The position numbers were made by a program, and so were the translations under genes. Under the pieces are notes generated by a model. It did no database searches. It was given only the letters and a program-made list of their open reading frames with translations, and had not been told where the DNA came from. This document shows positions 11,238 to 17,738 of a stretch of DNA of 64,000 bases, piece after piece; position 1 is the first letter of the stretch; each line of letters starts with the position of its first letter. The DNA is taken from NCBI RefSeq assembly GCF_001870735.1, contig NZ_MORL01000001.1, forward strand, positions 747,222 to 811,221. The letters are read 5' to 3'. The DNA is from Arsenicibacter rosenii (GTDB lineage: Bacteria; Bacteroidota; Bacteroidia; Cytophagales; Spirosomataceae).

Positions 11238-11488
11238 CTAAAAACGCGTAGAGAGCTCTCCCTGCTTTTCCATAAAATCATATTCGGCATAACGGCCTTC
11301 GAATTGTTTTTTGACTCTGGCAGCATCCGGGCGGTATTGTTGCCAGAGTCCGCACTGACGGCCCACACAATCCATCTTCCGGCAAATGTCTGCCCGGCGC
11401 TTGTCTGCCTCCGGCCGCTATCCTCCCGCATCTGATCCAGTTTGATTGCTAAGTGACGCTGCGCAATTTTCAGGTCAATACCAGCCAT
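11238..11488 (-). pseudogene. Small basic/coiled-coil protein gene with an apparent frameshift
   Basis: From ATG 11488 the frame reads MAGIDLKIAQRHLAIKLDQM and RED, a charged helical start. The plausible continuation lies in a different frame, entered around 11420: ADKRRADICRKMDC, VGRQCGLWQQYRPDAAR, KKQFEGRYAEYDFMEKQ, ending at the TAG at 11238-11240. A TAG in that frame sits just upstream of the crossover, so the two halves cannot be one plain frame. The initial frame runs on to 11132 with an unconvincing Arg-rich tail. The joined product would be about 80 residues with two Cys and strong helix character. It matches no family I know. It follows another broken mini-gene by 18 bp. A sequencing error is possible. 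Confidence 0.5.
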
Positions 11489-11506
11489 TTTATACGGATG
11501 TCAACG

Positions 11507-11693
11507 TTAGCAGCCATAGCCACCGTCGTCCGGCAGTTGCCCTTTTGTGATGATCAGCCTATTGTCCGGAAAAACACCGGTCACACCATTGTTAATATGC
11601 AGATAGTGTGACAGTTCCCGTACCTTTCCCGACAGATTGTCATTGCACACGCAGCAGCAGTACCACACTACCCGCAAACAAGATTATAGTCAT
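11507..11693 (-). pseudogene. Small exported or lipoprotein-like gene with an apparent frameshift
   Basis: From ATG 11693 one frame gives a short signal-like start (MTIILFAGSVVLLLRV) and stops at once. The adjacent frame continues CNDNLSGKVRELSHYL, HINNGVTGVFPDNRL, IITKGQLPDDGGYGC to the TAA at 11507-11509. Joining the frames would put a Cys directly after the hydrophobic segment, as in a small lipoprotein of about 60 residues. The gene lies 17 bp after the intact CHPTDCDWG-type gene and 18 bp before the next broken gene, so the three look like an operon. No family was recognised. Confidence 0.45.
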
Positions 11694-11710
11694 GGTATTG
11701 GCTTGCTTGT

Positions 11711-12118
11711 TTATTGACGGCGAAGCGTTCCCTGACTTTCTTTAGACGGCCGGCGGTCTTTATAAACGGTACGCATGAAATAGGTCATTTCCTGCTGCAC
11801 GTTCAGGCGAATCTCCCGGCGGGCAATGGATTGATCGACAACCAGTTCGTATGGTTGTCCTTCACCCGGGCTATTCACCCCTTTCGGGTCAAGGTTACGA
11901 ACGCTGACGGTTCCCCAGTCACAATCAGTGGGGCTACAGGCAGCCATAATCCGGACACGGCTGCGATTACCGGAAAACTCCATCCGCGTGATGGAACGTG
12001 TGTTCGGATCAGCCGCTACCCACACCTCTGTTGACTGAGTCGGCGCAGCGCTCATCAGGCCGAGTGTAAAAACGAAGCCGGCCAGTTGTGTAATCGAACG
12101 AACAAATTCAGGTCTCAT
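11711..12118 (-). CDS. Secreted CHPTDCDWG-type domain protein
   Basis: The 135-residue product has a signal peptide-like start (hydrophobic residues about 12-27, AAPTQS cleavage region). One domain follows: WVAADPNTRSITRMEFS, RVRIMAACSPTDCDWG, then MTYFMRTVYKDRRP near the end. The pattern WxNxDPNTRGITRI, CHPTDCDWG and a final tYf is a recurrent secreted module in bacteria and fungi whose function I do not know; this protein is essentially that module alone. The two Cys (AAC and TDC) are probably paired. It heads a compact minus-strand cluster with two frameshifted mini-genes. It is the only member of the cluster that reads intact. Confidence 0.75.
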   Translation of the reverse strand: MRPEFVRSITQLAGFVFTLGLMSAAPTQSTEVWVAADPNTRSITRMEFSGNRSRVRIMAACSPTDCDWGTVSVRNLDPKGVNSPGEGQPYELVVDQSIARREIRLNVQQEMTYFMRTVYKDRRPSKESQGTLRRQ

Positions 12119-12250
12119 TGTATTGATAACTAATTGATTGATAATTGCAAATACATCTTAAATATAGACACTTACGCAAGCTTATCTTCACATTAGTTAA
12201 TAACCCAATCGTTTCAGTATACAGCAATAGTCTTTGAGTAAACCATTGCA

Positions 12251-12559
12251 TTAACGTAACCTTTTCTGCGCATCCGGAAGCTCCCTGGCCTCCGAAGCCA
12301 GATAGCGGGTCAGCTCTGCCCGCCGCAGTCGGGTTTCGGCGATACTGGTCAGCAGGGCCGAGCTCAGCCCGCTGAGGGTCGGGGCCGGAGCCGGTTCGCC
12401 TTCGCTGATCCGGCGGATGTTGTCTGCCGTCGCGGGGATGACCAGGCCGGTTTTCCGGGCCGGATGGGCTGCCAGTACCTGCCCCGCCGGACTGATCCCG
12501 AACAGGAGCAGACAGCAGAAGATGCGAAAAAGAATAGCCGTAGTACGCCTAAAAGTCGG
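12251..12559 (-). pseudogene. Small secreted protein ORF lacking a usable start codon
   Basis: The frame ending at the TAA at 12251-12253 is open for about 102 codons back to a TGA at 12560-12562. It reads as a clear exported protein: hydrophobic RTTAILFRIFCCLLLFGIS, an AGQVLAAHP cleavage-like site, then PATADNIRRISEGEPAP, TLSGLSSALLTSIAET and a helical, charged tail (RRAELTRYLASEAREL). No ATG, GTG or TTG lies between the upstream TGA and the hydrophobic segment, so the start is lost, frameshifted away, or a rare codon such as ATT. The coding pattern is otherwise intact. It overlaps the end of the preceding broken mini-gene by a few bases, as expected of a tight operon. No family recognised. 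Confidence 0.5.
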
Positions 12560-12690
12560 TCAGATGGATGGTGTTGCTTTCGTTCGTTGGTAAACTACAG
12601 TTGTTCAGGGTGAGCACATGCCGGTTGATAGCCGGCGTGGCCCAGGGCTGCGGTGAGGACGACGGTGGTACGCGGGTAGTGGTGGTGCAT
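12549..12690 (-). pseudogene. Small exported-protein remnant, frameshifted
   Basis: ATG 12690 starts MHHHYPRTTVVLTAALG, which resembles a short signal peptide. A different frame then carries ATPAINRHVLTLNNCSL and PTNESNTIHLTDF to the TAG at 12549-12551. Joining them by a single-base shift near 12640 gives about 47 residues. The gene starts 11 bp after the preceding remnant and ends against the next one. No homologue recognised. Confidence 0.4.
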
Positions 12691-12701
12691 GGGTTTATAG
12701 G

Positions 12702-12822
12702 TTACGGAAGCCCGTAGGCATTGGTAATGATCAATTTGTCTAGTTTGCCAGCGCGTGGGTTTACCTCTCCGGCTGGCAATGGTAAGCCTGAAAAATTGTA
12801 CGTTTACGCTTGAATTTATCAT
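12702..12822 (-). pseudogene. Very small ORF remnant, frameshifted
   Basis: ATG 12822 begins MINSSVNV. A second frame carries YNFSGLPLPAGEVNPRAG and KLDKLIITNAYGLP to the TAA at 12702-12704. A single-base shift near 12797 would make one product of about 40 residues. It is the first gene after the repeated upstream element at 12846-12908. The unshifted frame runs on to 12595 with no protein-like features. Confidence 0.4.
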
Positions 12823-12845
12823 AGCTATCGGAGTTAGGTAAAGGA

Positions 12846-12908
12846 ATCATTTTTTCTGAAAAGTGCATTAACGCTTTTCAGACAGGATATTACGAAAACC
12901 AAAAATGA
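12846..12908 (-). promoter_or_regulatory. Upstream element copy 2 (shared with 11064-11122)
   Basis: This segment starts 24 bp upstream of the first mini-gene and contains TTAACGCTTTTCAGACAG and ATTACGAAAACCAAA (plus-strand reading). It aligns over about 60 bp with the element upstream of the molybdenum hydroxylase operon, in the same orientation and at a similar distance from the next start codon. It is probably a duplicated promoter or operator. Confidence 0.5.
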
Positions 12909-13090
12909 TATATCTGCATTAATTAATATATTTGAAAAAAGAGCCGCCTGGCGACCTCCGGCGCTGCGGTTCTGCACTTCCCGGAAGATCCGGATTGACG
13001 CCAATACCTGTTCTTTAACCAATCGCAAGCATTACTTAGCTATTTTGGCCCGTACAGGAGAGTACCGATAGGTTACGTTGGCGACAATAT

Positions 13091-13098
13091 TACTTTTG
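13091..13098 (+). promoter_or_regulatory. Bacteroidota -7 box (TACTTTTG) for the GapN-type gene
   Basis: TACTTTTG matches the TAnnTTTG -7 consensus of the Bacteroidota primary sigma factor and lies 53 bp before ATG 13152. No convincing -33 TTTG was found at the usual distance. Confidence 0.4.
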
Positions 13099-13151
13099 CA
13101 ACGAAGAATGACCTGATCGTGTTATTCTATTGGTTCTATTACAACAAAACC

Positions 13152-14777
13152 ATGTCTACCTCTTCTAATCAGTTAGCAGCGCTTTTTCAGTCAGAAAGCG
13201 ACATTCCTGCTGAGTACAACATTCAACCCCTCGATCAGCGTGAGTACCTGATCAACGGCGAAATGCGCCAGTGGGGCGGTATGACGACCGACGTTGTTTC
13301 ACCCGTTTATGTGCAGTCGGAAGACGGATTAAAGCGAAAGGTTATCGGTAGTTATCCGGTAACGGGCGAGACCGAAGCGATGGAAGCGCTCGACGCCGCC
13401 GTCAAGGCCTACGACAACGGCCGGGGTGAATGGCCAACCATGTCGGTTGCCGACCGCATCGCCTGCATGGAACGTTTTGTGGGCCGGATGCTCGAACGAA
13501 AACAGCAGGTTGTAAACCTGCTGATGTGGGAAATCGGCAAAACGCTGGGCGACTCCGTAAAAGAATTTGACCGTACTGTTGAATACATTTATGATACCAT
13601 CGGGGCGCTGAAAGACCTTGACCGTAACTCTTCACGTTTCCGCATTGAGCAGGGCATTATCGGCCAGATCCGCCGCTCGCCGCTGGGTGTGGTCCTGTGT
13701 ATGGGGCCGTTCAACTATCCGCTGAACGAGACCTATACCACGCTGATTCCGGCGATTCTGATGGGCAATACCATCCTGTTTAAGCCCCCGAAACACGGTA
13801 CCCTGCTGCACTACCCGATGCTCGAAGCCTTCCGCGAGTGCTTCCCGAAGGGAGTCGTTAACACCATCTACGGCCGTGGGGCTACGGTGGTCCCGGCGCT
13901 GATGCAGTCGGGCAAAATCAACGTGCTGACCCTGATCGGGTCGAGCCGTGTGGCCGATCAGCTGAAGAAAATGCACCCGAAAGTAAACCGGCTCAAAGCC
14001 GTTCTGGGCCTCGATGCCAAGAATGCCGCCATCATTCTGGAGAACGCCGACCTTGAACTGGCGCTGAAAGAATGTATGCTCGGAACGCTGTCGTTTAACG
14101 GTCAGCGTTGCACGGCGATCAAGATTGTGTGGGTACACCGCTCCGTTGCCGATCAGTTCCTGAAGCGGCTGGCCGAAGAGGTGAACAAGCTGCAACCGGG
14201 CATGCCGTGGCAGAAAACTTCGCAGATTACCCCGCTGCCGGAGCCGCAGAAACCGGCCTACCTGACCGATTGCATCCGCGATGCCGAAGCCAAAGGCGCG
14301 ACCGTGATCAACGAAGGTGGTGGCACCTATGCCGAATCGCTGTTTTTCCCGGCGGTAGTGTACCCGGTGGCAGAAGGCATGAAGCTCTATCGCGAAGAGC
14401 AGTTTGGGCCGGTAATTCCGGTAGTCCCGTTCGACTCGATTGACGAGCCGATCGACTACATCATTTCGTCGGATCACGGTCAGCAGGTTTCTCTGTTCGG
14501 CACCGATCCGGATCAGCTGGCCCGTCTGATCGATCCGCTGGTTAACCAGGTCAGCCGGGTAAACCTGAATGCACAATGTCAGCGCGGACCGGATACGTTC
14601 CCGTTCACGGGCCGGAAAGACTCGGCCGAGGGAACGCTATCGGTTGAAGACGCCTTGCGCTCGTTCTCCATCCGGACGGTGGTAGCGACGAAAGATACCC
14701 CGGCCAACAAGGAAATTCTGAACGAAATCGTCGGCGAACACAAATCAGAGTTCCTGTCGACTAATTTTATTTTCTAG
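13152..14777 (+). CDS. gapN: NADP-dependent glyceraldehyde-3-phosphate dehydrogenase (GapN-type ALDH)
   Basis: The 541-residue product is an aldehyde dehydrogenase of the non-phosphorylating GAPDH group, which oxidises glyceraldehyde 3-phosphate to 3-phosphoglycerate with formation of NADPH. The family cues are PLGVVLCMGPFNYPLNE (177-193), FKPPKHG (210-216), FNGQRCTAIK with catalytic Cys320, and EEQFGPVIPV. The usual general-base motif xELGGKN is LGLDAKN here (285-291), so Gly286 sits where the Glu is expected. This may be a feature of the subfamily. ATG 13152 is preferred over the upstream GTG 13119 because the extra 11 residues are hydrophobic and unlike the family. It is monocistronic with its own terminator. 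Confidence 0.85.
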   Translation: MSTSSNQLAALFQSESDIPAEYNIQPLDQREYLINGEMRQWGGMTTDVVSPVYVQSEDGLKRKVIGSYPVTGETEAMEALDAAVKAYDNGRGEWPTMSVADRIACMERFVGRMLERKQQVVNLLMWEIGKTLGDSVKEFDRTVEYIYDTIGALKDLDRNSSRFRIEQGIIGQIRRSPLGVVLCMGPFNYPLNETYTTLIPAILMGNTILFKPPKHGTLLHYPMLEAFRECFPKGVVNTIYGRGATVVPALMQSGKINVLTLIGSSRVADQLKKMHPKVNRLKAVLGLDAKNAAIILENADLELALKECMLGTLSFNGQRCTAIKIVWVHRSVADQFLKRLAEEVNKLQPGMPWQKTSQITPLPEPQKPAYLTDCIRDAEAKGATVINEGGGTYAESLFFPAVVYPVAEGMKLYREEQFGPVIPVVPFDSIDEPIDYIISSDHGQQVSLFGTDPDQLARLIDPLVNQVSRVNLNAQCQRGPDTFPFTGRKDSAEGTLSVEDALRSFSIRTVVATKDTPANKEILNEIVGEHKSEFLSTNFIF

Positions 14778-14818
14778 GCACCTGATTTAAGCCTATTCGT
14801 TTTAGTTACTCCTCAGAT

Positions 14819-14861
14819 AAAAGCCCTGCCCTGAACTAACTGGTGTTCAGGTGGGGCTTTT
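14819..14861 (+). terminator. Terminator of the GapN-type gene
   Basis: Imperfect hairpin: arm 14819-14836 (AAAAGCCCTGCCCTGAAC) pairs with 14845-14861 (GTTCAGGTGGGGCTTTT), giving a GC-rich stem with a T-rich 3' end. Confidence 0.75.
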
Positions 14862-15041
14862 GCTATTTGTAAGCAAATACCAACAAAAAAGTAACATATA
14901 GTACAAGATAAGCCTGTTGATAGATATTTGAAATATAGTTTTCTTATCAAAAAAACAACATCTATTTTCAGCGCGTTAAAGTAAGTAAATGCCGTTCATT
15001 TACCGGCCTGCCCGTTCTCAATCATTCAAGTCTACCAAACT

Positions 15042-15908
15042 ATGCAACATCAAATGCTGGCTTTACTGCGCAGTAAAAAGCCACAAATCCTTGAACGCTG
15101 GATTCAACATCAGCTAACCCTGGACACCTTACGCGATGATCTGATCTCGAATGATGAGTTGCGGGAACAATCCGAAGGCATCGTCAATCTGATCGTTGAT
15201 CAGATCAGTGAACAGACGCTTGCGCTCGACCCATACGCGCTGGAACCGATTCTGGAATACTTGTCCGGCATCGCTATTTCACGTGCCCGGCACGGTTTTT
15301 CGCCCCGTGAAACCAGTTTTTACCTGTTCAGTCTGAAAAATGCCATGCTGGATATGCTGGCAGAATCGGCCGGATCGGATATAGCCGCGCTCTACGACAT
15401 GACCCGCTCGCTGGGCCGGTTTTTCGACGAGTTAAGTACGAGCACGTTTGAAACGTTTATTAAAGGCCGTGAAGAGGTTATTCTGCGCCAGACCGACGAG
15501 ATTGCCGAGATCTCAACGCCGGTCATCCGTGTGTGGGACCAGATTCTGGCCATGCCGCTGATTGGCACCCTCGACAGCGCGCGCACGCAGGTTGTTATGG
15601 AAAACCTGCTGCAGGCGATAGTAGACACCGGGAGCGAGATCGCCATTCTGGACATTTCGGGCGTACCAGCCGTTGATTCGCTGGTGGCACAGCACTTAAT
15701 TAAAACCGTAAGCGCTACCCGCCTGATGGGTGCCGAGTGCATCATCAGCGGCATCCGGCCCGAGATTGCCCAGACCGTGGTGCAGCTTGGTATCGACCTG
15801 TCGCAGGTAATTACCAAAGCGACCCTGGCCAGTGCGCTTAAATCAGCCTTCAGCATGCTGAAACTGGAGGTGCGGAAAACGCAGTCCCAAAAACCGTTTT
15901 TGATCTGA
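15042..15908 (+). CDS. RsbR-like stressosome scaffold (N-terminal sensor domain plus STAS)
   Basis: The 288-residue product has the RsbR architecture: an all-helical N-terminal sensor domain (about 1-140), a linker, and a C-terminal STAS domain (about 160-275). The STAS region closely follows RsbRA: PLIGTLDSAR, AILDISGVPAVDSLVAQ, SGIRPEIAQTVVQLGIDLSQV. The two phosphorylated threonines of Bacillus RsbRA (T171, T205) correspond to Ser179 (TLDS) and Ser213 (VDS), so Ser would replace Thr at both. With RsbS it should form the megadalton stressosome that holds the kinase RsbT until stress. It is the first gene of a tight five-gene operon after an A/T-rich 264-bp leader. Confidence 0.93.
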   Translation: MQHQMLALLRSKKPQILERWIQHQLTLDTLRDDLISNDELREQSEGIVNLIVDQISEQTLALDPYALEPILEYLSGIAISRARHGFSPRETSFYLFSLKNAMLDMLAESAGSDIAALYDMTRSLGRFFDELSTSTFETFIKGREEVILRQTDEIAEISTPVIRVWDQILAMPLIGTLDSARTQVVMENLLQAIVDTGSEIAILDISGVPAVDSLVAQHLIKTVSATRLMGAECIISGIRPEIAQTVVQLGIDLSQVITKATLASALKSAFSMLKLEVRKTQSQKPFLI

Positions 15909-15914
15909 TCGCCT

Positions 15915-16328
15915 ATGGAACGTATTCCGATTTTACGAATGGGCTCCTTTTTGCTGGTGACCATTCAGGTAGACCTTTACGACCGGCTGGCGCTGACGCT
16001 GGAATCGGATCTGGTACAGGCTATCAGCAAAACCGGCGCACAGGGTGTTTTGATTGATATTTCGGCGGTATCCATCGTCGATTCCTTTATGGGGCGCATC
16101 ATCGGCAACATCGCCAGTATGGCCAGGCTACTCGATGCATATACGGTTGTGGTAGGTATGCAACCGGCAGTAGCCATCACCCTGATCGAACTTGGTCTGA
16201 CGCTGCCCGGCGTTCAGACGGCGCTTAATGTTGAAAAAGGCATGCAGCTTCTCCAATCCCGGATTCAGGTGACTGCCAGCGTAGAAGAAGCGCCAAACGA
16301 GGACGACGATGCTGGTAGTCCTGAATAA
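15915..16328 (+). CDS. RsbS-like STAS protein
   Basis: The 137-residue product is a single STAS domain (about 1-115) with an acidic tail. Residues MERIPILRMGSFLLVTIQ, VLIDISAVSIVDSFMG and GMQPAVAITLIELGL match RsbS. Ser57 in VDS corresponds to the RsbS serine phosphorylated by RsbT (S59 in Bacillus). Partner of the upstream RsbR-like protein in the stressosome core. It starts 6 bp after the rsbR-like stop and overlaps the next gene by 20 bp, which implies translational coupling and fixed stoichiometry. The acidic C-terminal extension of about 20 residues (EEAPNEDDDAGSPE) is longer than in Bacillus RsbS. Confidence 0.93.
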   Translation: MERIPILRMGSFLLVTIQVDLYDRLALTLESDLVQAISKTGAQGVLIDISAVSIVDSFMGRIIGNIASMARLLDAYTVVVGMQPAVAITLIELGLTLPGVQTALNVEKGMQLLQSRIQVTASVEEAPNEDDDAGSPE

Positions 16329-16722
16329 AGATGCGTTTCAGATACAGCGCGAACAGGATGTTATTCTGTTCCGCAACCGCGTCAAGGAGTTTGCGGTCCG
16401 GATCGGGATGGGGGTGGTTAACCAAACCAAGCTCATCACGGCGGCGAGTGAACTGGTCAGAAACATGCTCCGGTATGCCAGCGGCGGCGAAGTGCTGATC
16501 GAAGTCATTACCCGGGGCCGCGAAAACGGCATCCGCCTGACCTTCAAAGACCAGGGGCCGGGTATACCGGATATTAAACTGGCGATGCAGGATGGCTATT
16601 CAACCGGCCGCAGTCTGGGATTAGGCTTGCCGGGGACCAAACGGCTTGTCAGCGAATTTGATATTAAAAGTACAGTGGGAGTTGGCACAACCGTCACCAT
16701 TGTTAAATGGAAAAATGGATAA
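16309..16722 (+). CDS. RsbT-like serine/threonine kinase
   Basis: The 137-residue product is a GHKL-fold kinase like RsbT, which phosphorylates RsbS and RsbR and is then released to a downstream partner. The N-box is SELVRNMLRYA (Glu48, Asn52), the G1 box DQGPGIPDI (from Asp81), and the G2 box LGLGLPGTKRLV (from about 103). All ATP-binding residues look intact. The gene overlaps the RsbS-like gene by 20 bp and the next gene by 8 bp. In Bacillus the released RsbT activates the phosphatase RsbU; no RsbU-like gene with a separate binding domain lies here, so the target must be another operon member or lie elsewhere. Confidence 0.93.
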   Translation: MLVVLNKDAFQIQREQDVILFRNRVKEFAVRIGMGVVNQTKLITAASELVRNMLRYASGGEVLIEVITRGRENGIRLTFKDQGPGIPDIKLAMQDGYSTGRSLGLGLPGTKRLVSEFDIKSTVGVGTTVTIVKWKNG

Positions 16723-17734
16723 GTCAATTCAACACGCATTTAACGCATCCGATCGCAGTTATCTGTCTTTTCTGAAACGTGAAATTCACCAGCTGGCCGT
16801 ACAGACCGGCTTTAGCGGGCAGCGCCTGGCCGAAATTGACCTGATTATCGCCGAGCTGACGTCTAATCTTATCAAACATGCCGGTGGCGGCGAAATACTG
16901 GTCCGTCCGCTGGGCGAGACCACCTTTCACGGCATCGAACTGATCAGTATTGATAACGGTCCCGGAATGAGCAATCCGGCCCGAATGATGGAAGACGGTA
17001 TTTCCACAACGAATACCCTTGGTCACGGGCTGGGATCTATCCGGCGGCTTTCTGACTTTTTTGATCTGTATACCCTGCCAAACTGGGGAACAATCGTCGT
17101 CTGCCGGATTCATCTGCCCAACTTTCGTGCACCGCAGGCTAACCCGACCCGTATCGGCTCCCTGCTGCTCCCAAAGGCAGGCGAAAAGGTTTGTGGTGAT
17201 GGGTTCGCTGTCAAGTATGTGGCCCGTACCCTGCATGTATTTCTGGCCGACGGATTGGGGCATGGCCCGGAAGCCGATGCTGCCACTCAGCTGGCTATCA
17301 AAACGTTTCAGGCTTCCAGCAGCCAGGATCCGGTTTTGATACTGCGCGAAATTCACCAGGCGGTCCTGAAAACACGGGGACTTGTCGGTACGGTTGGCAT
17401 CCTTGATCCCCTGGCCGGTAACTGGAAACTGTGCGGCATCGGTAATATTACCAGCCGGCTGTCTGGCCCGAACCTGCTGGATCTGCCTAAGACGTTTATG
17501 TCGTATAACGGCATTCTGGGCGGAAATCTGCCCCGGACAATGAATGAGCAGGTAGCTCCTTACCAGCGTGGGCAGACCCTGATTATGGCATCCGACGGGT
17601 TACGGTCCCGTTGGGAAACGAGCCGGCTCGTAGCCATCCGGCAGCATGACCCGGCCGTGCTGGCAGCTGCCCTGTATAAGGATTTTTCGCGTAAAACCGA
17701 TGACGCTTCGGTACTCATCGTACAAACCCCATAA
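16715..17734 (+). CDS. GHKL ATPase - PP2C phosphatase fusion (RsbX-like)
   Basis: The 339-residue product joins two domains. Residues about 1-135 are an RsbT/RsbW-like GHKL domain (AELTSNLIKHAGGG, IDNGPGM, GLGSIRRLSDFF). Residues about 150-338 are a compact SpoIIE/PP2C-type phosphatase with the metal ligands Asp162 (CGDGF), Asp179 (ADGLGHG), Asp294 (SDG) and Asp329/330 (KTDDAS), as in RsbX. It should reset the stressosome by removing phosphate from RsbR/RsbS while its own kinase-like half may bind STAS partners. ATG 16715 overlaps the rsbT stop by 8 bp; a TTG at 16646 in the same frame would lie deep inside rsbT and is less likely. Confidence 0.9.
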   Translation: MDKSIQHAFNASDRSYLSFLKREIHQLAVQTGFSGQRLAEIDLIIAELTSNLIKHAGGGEILVRPLGETTFHGIELISIDNGPGMSNPARMMEDGISTTNTLGHGLGSIRRLSDFFDLYTLPNWGTIVVCRIHLPNFRAPQANPTRIGSLLLPKAGEKVCGDGFAVKYVARTLHVFLADGLGHGPEADAATQLAIKTFQASSSQDPVLILREIHQAVLKTRGLVGTVGILDPLAGNWKLCGIGNITSRLSGPNLLDLPKTFMSYNGILGGNLPRTMNEQVAPYQRGQTLIMASDGLRSRWETSRLVAIRQHDPAVLAAALYKDFSRKTDDASVLIVQTP

Positions 17735-17738
17735 CCGC

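Noticed and set aside
11132-11488. 118-codon minus-strand frame taken as one protein
   Set aside because: The second half is Arg-rich noise, while a neighbouring frame over the same bases reads as a sensible protein; a frameshift is more likely.
12595-12822. 75-codon minus-strand frame taken as one protein
   Set aside because: Only its first residues look natural; the protein-like sequence continues in other frames, so it is treated as two frameshifted remnants.
13632-14576. 314-codon minus-strand frame opposite the GapN-type gene
   Set aside because: Antisense shadow of a well supported dehydrogenase.
16646-16714. Upstream TTG start for the RsbX-like gene
   Set aside because: It would overlap the kinase gene by 77 bp; ATG 16715 gives the usual short overlap and a natural N-terminus.
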